Below, one piece after another: positions 32,450 through 33,954 of a DNA stretch of 33,954 nucleotides (its first letter is position 1; each line of letters opens with the position of its first letter). Origin of the DNA: an uncultured Actinomycetes bacterium. Lineage in GTDB: Bacteria; Actinomycetota; Actinomycetes; Nanopelagicales; Nanopelagicaceae. Where the stretch lies: NCBI GenBank assembly GCA_903852585.1, contig CAINRG010000006.1, positions 1-33,954 of the forward strand, in the 5' to 3' direction. The notes under the pieces were generated by a model that did not search any database, was not told where the DNA came from, and worked only from the letters and a program-made list of their open reading frames with translations. Position numbers and translations under genes: made by a program.

Positions 32450-33330
32450 TGCTGAGCCCAACACTCACAAAAGCAATTACTGTTGAAGGTCTAGATGCTC
32501 TTTCTATTGAAGACCTTGCTCGCCGTACAATCACCGAAGATCTCAATGGTGGGGTTGATCTGACTTCTGATTCAACTATTCCAACTTCGCAGGAAAGTTC
32601 GGCGCAATTTCGCGCCCGCAAGACGGGAGTAGTGGCCGGTGTTCTTGTGGCGGCAGCTGTTCTTGAAGTTTGCGAGATTACCGAATACATCATCCATATT
32701 TCTGATGGAGAAACGGTAGAAGAAGGCCAAGTCATTATTTCTGCGAAGGGAAATACGCAGAAGTTGCTGCTTGCAGAGCGTTCGGCGCTCAATTTTCTTG
32801 GGCACTTATCCGGAATTGCATCGCTTACAAGACGGTGGGTTTTAGAGGTAGCCGGTACATCGACGAAAATTCGCGATACTCGAAAGACAACTCCACTTCT
32901 TCGAAACCTTGAAAAGTTTGCAGTCCGTATGGGTGGCGGAGTAAATCATCGGATTTCGCTTTCTGATGCGGCGCTCATCAAAGATAATCACATTCTTGCT
33001 GCAGGTGGAATCCGTGCCGCTTTCGAGTCAGTTCGCGCAAAGTACCCAGATGTATCTGTTGAAGTCGAAGTGGATACATTGGAACAACTTAAAGAAGTTC
33101 TCGCCGCAGGTGCTGACCTCGTACTTCTCGACAACATGTCTGTGCAGCAGACACGCGAAGCGGTGGAGATTGCTGGAGGAAGAACAAAACTTGAATCATC
33201 GGGCGGCCTTTCGATTGAGAATGCAAAGGCGTATGCATCAACCGGCGTTGATTACTTAGCTATTGGAGCGTTGACTCATTCTGCTCCGGTCTTGGATATC
33301 GGATTAGATTTCACAGAGCAGGGAAGGTAG
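32449..33330 (+). CDS. nadC: Nicotinate-nucleotide diphosphorylase (quinolinate phosphoribosyltransferase)
   Basis: A 293-residue enzyme converting quinolinate and PRPP to nicotinate mononucleotide. Motifs: LAERSALNFLGHLSGIAS, RDTRKTTPLLRNLEKFAVRMGG, NHRISLSDAALIKDNH, EVEVDTLEQ, LLDNM and LESSGGLS near the C-terminus. Start ATG 32449 overlaps the nadB stop (TAATG). A longer reading from 32416 would lie in nadB and is rejected. coaX begins 3 nt after its stop. Confidence 0.95.
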   Translation: MLSPTLTKAITVEGLDALSIEDLARRTITEDLNGGVDLTSDSTIPTSQESSAQFRARKTGVVAGVLVAAAVLEVCEITEYIIHISDGETVEEGQVIISAKGNTQKLLLAERSALNFLGHLSGIASLTRRWVLEVAGTSTKIRDTRKTTPLLRNLEKFAVRMGGGVNHRISLSDAALIKDNHILAAGGIRAAFESVRAKYPDVSVEVEVDTLEQLKEVLAAGADLVLLDNMSVQQTREAVEIAGGRTKLESSGGLSIENAKAYASTGVDYLAIGALTHSAPVLDIGLDFTEQGR

Positions 33331-33333
33331 AAA

Positions 33334-33954
33334 ATGCTTTTAACAATCGATGTAGGAAACACAAATACCGTTCTTGGAGTATTTGATGGCGACTCCCTCG
33401 CTCGCTCATGGCGAGTAAAGACAGACCCACGAGATACTGCTGACGAACTGTGGCTTCAATATCGTTCACTCATTGAAGGATTTGAAATTACAGGGCTTTC
33501 TGTTTGCTCCACAGTCCCTGCCACACTTCGTGAAATTCGCACGATGATTACGCGATACTTTTCAACAATCCCAACGACCATCGTTGAACCAGGTGTTAAA
33601 ACAGGAGTACCTCTTCTCGTTGATAACCCAAAGGAGATTGGCGCAGATCGCATTGTTAATACCCTTGCTGCGCACACGTTGTATGGCGAGGACGGACCAT
33701 GCATTGTGGTGGATTTTGGAACCTCTACAAATCTGGATGTTGTTTCGCCAAAAGGTGAATTTCTTGGCGGAGCTCTTGCTCCAGGAATCGAAATATCTGT
33801 CGATGCACTCGCAGCTCGAGCAGCCCAACTTCGAAAGATTGAATTAATAAAGCCGAAGTCAGTTATCGGAAAGAACACCGTTGAAGCGCTTCAATCCGGA
33901 ACCATTTACGGTTTTGCAGGGCAGGTTGATGGCTTGGTACATCGAATCATCGAA
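33334..33954 (+). CDS. coaX: Type III pantothenate kinase, 3' truncated by the window end
   Basis: The first 207 residues of CoaX, the ASKHA-fold kinase that phosphorylates pantothenate as the first step to CoA. Visible: the N-terminal phosphate loop TIDVGNTNTVLG, the substrate motif GADRIVN, DFGTSTNLDVV (the common form is DFGTATTFD), and GGALAPGIEIS. The frame is open to the last base of the window, so the C-terminal quarter is missing. ATG 33334 lies 3 nt after the nadC stop. It completes the panC-nadB-nadC-coaX cofactor run. Confidence 0.92.
   Translation, partial: MLLTIDVGNTNTVLGVFDGDSLARSWRVKTDPRDTADELWLQYRSLIEGFEITGLSVCSTVPATLREIRTMITRYFSTIPTTIVEPGVKTGVPLLVDNPKEIGADRIVNTLAAHTLYGEDGPCIVVDFGTSTNLDVVSPKGEFLGGALAPGIEISVDALAARAAQLRKIELIKPKSVIGKNTVEALQSGTIYGFAGQVDGLVHRIIE

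Overview
The window looks like a chromosomal piece of a small, streamlined freshwater actinobacterium of the acI / Nanopelagicales type (Planktophila- or Nanopelagicus-like). That placement is an inference. It rests on actinobacterial gene families (GuaB1, PaiB-like, a DUF2156 aminoacyltransferase without a fused LysRS, the tilS-hpt-ftsH-folEPBK block, nadB-nadC-coaX), on moderate base composition with A/T-rich codon use, and on extreme compaction: stop/start overlaps of 1, 4 or 8 nt, convergent genes that touch or overlap, and no gene-free stretch above about 210 nt. I see no rRNA, tRNA, insertion sequence, prophage or CRISPR array.

Layout. 1-4.6 kb: tail of an ABC exporter, a PaiB-like flavin-fold protein, a convergent glutamate dehydrogenase, then a GNAT/enolase-superfamily pair that resembles an N-acylamino-acid racemase module. 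4.7-6.4 kb: stand-alone TrpB2 plus a small secreted lysine-rich protein, closed by a perfect bidirectional terminator. 6.4-11.6 kb: the terminal oxidase locus, with a membrane-anchored cupredoxin, ctaC, ctaD and ctaE on the minus strand and ctaG plus a small membrane protein divergent from them. The 207-nt region between the two arms is rich in operator-like dyads. 11.6-16.5 kb (minus): guaB1, and a three-gene envelope operon (NodB-fold deacetylase-like protein, YncE-like propeller, lysyl-PG-synthase-like protein). 16.6-24.2 kb: TPR protein, SpoU methyltransferase, EamA transporter, DacB, CtaB, an ABC-2 transporter pair and an NlpC/P60 hydrolase. 24.3-33.9 kb: a long co-directional housekeeping run of tilS, hpt, ftsH, folE, folP, folB, folK, panC, nadB, nadC and coaX (cut by the window end).

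How it works together. The cox locus with ctaG (copper delivery) and ctaB (heme O synthesis) supplies aerobic respiration. The envelope genes (dacB, NlpC/P60, NodB-like, lysyl-PG-like) maintain the wall and membrane. The last third makes folate, NAD and CoA precursors.

The most notable observations are these. (i) Seven genes have a TANNNT-like -10 hexamer exactly 6 nt before the start codon, and two more have it at 7-8 nt, which implies leaderless mRNAs. (ii) The oxidase subunit I lacks the K-channel lysine, which is Leu in a gapless 30-residue alignment. (iii) A cupredoxin with a CuA-like Cys-x3-Cys-Gly motif heads the cox operon. (iv) The cox/ctaG intergenic region holds a Crp/GlxR-like site, a long inverted repeat and 10-bp-phased direct repeats. 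(v) The NodB-fold protein has lost both motif-1 aspartates. I did not find a wholly new defence or mobile system. The cox locus with its divergent control region is the best candidate for undescribed biology.
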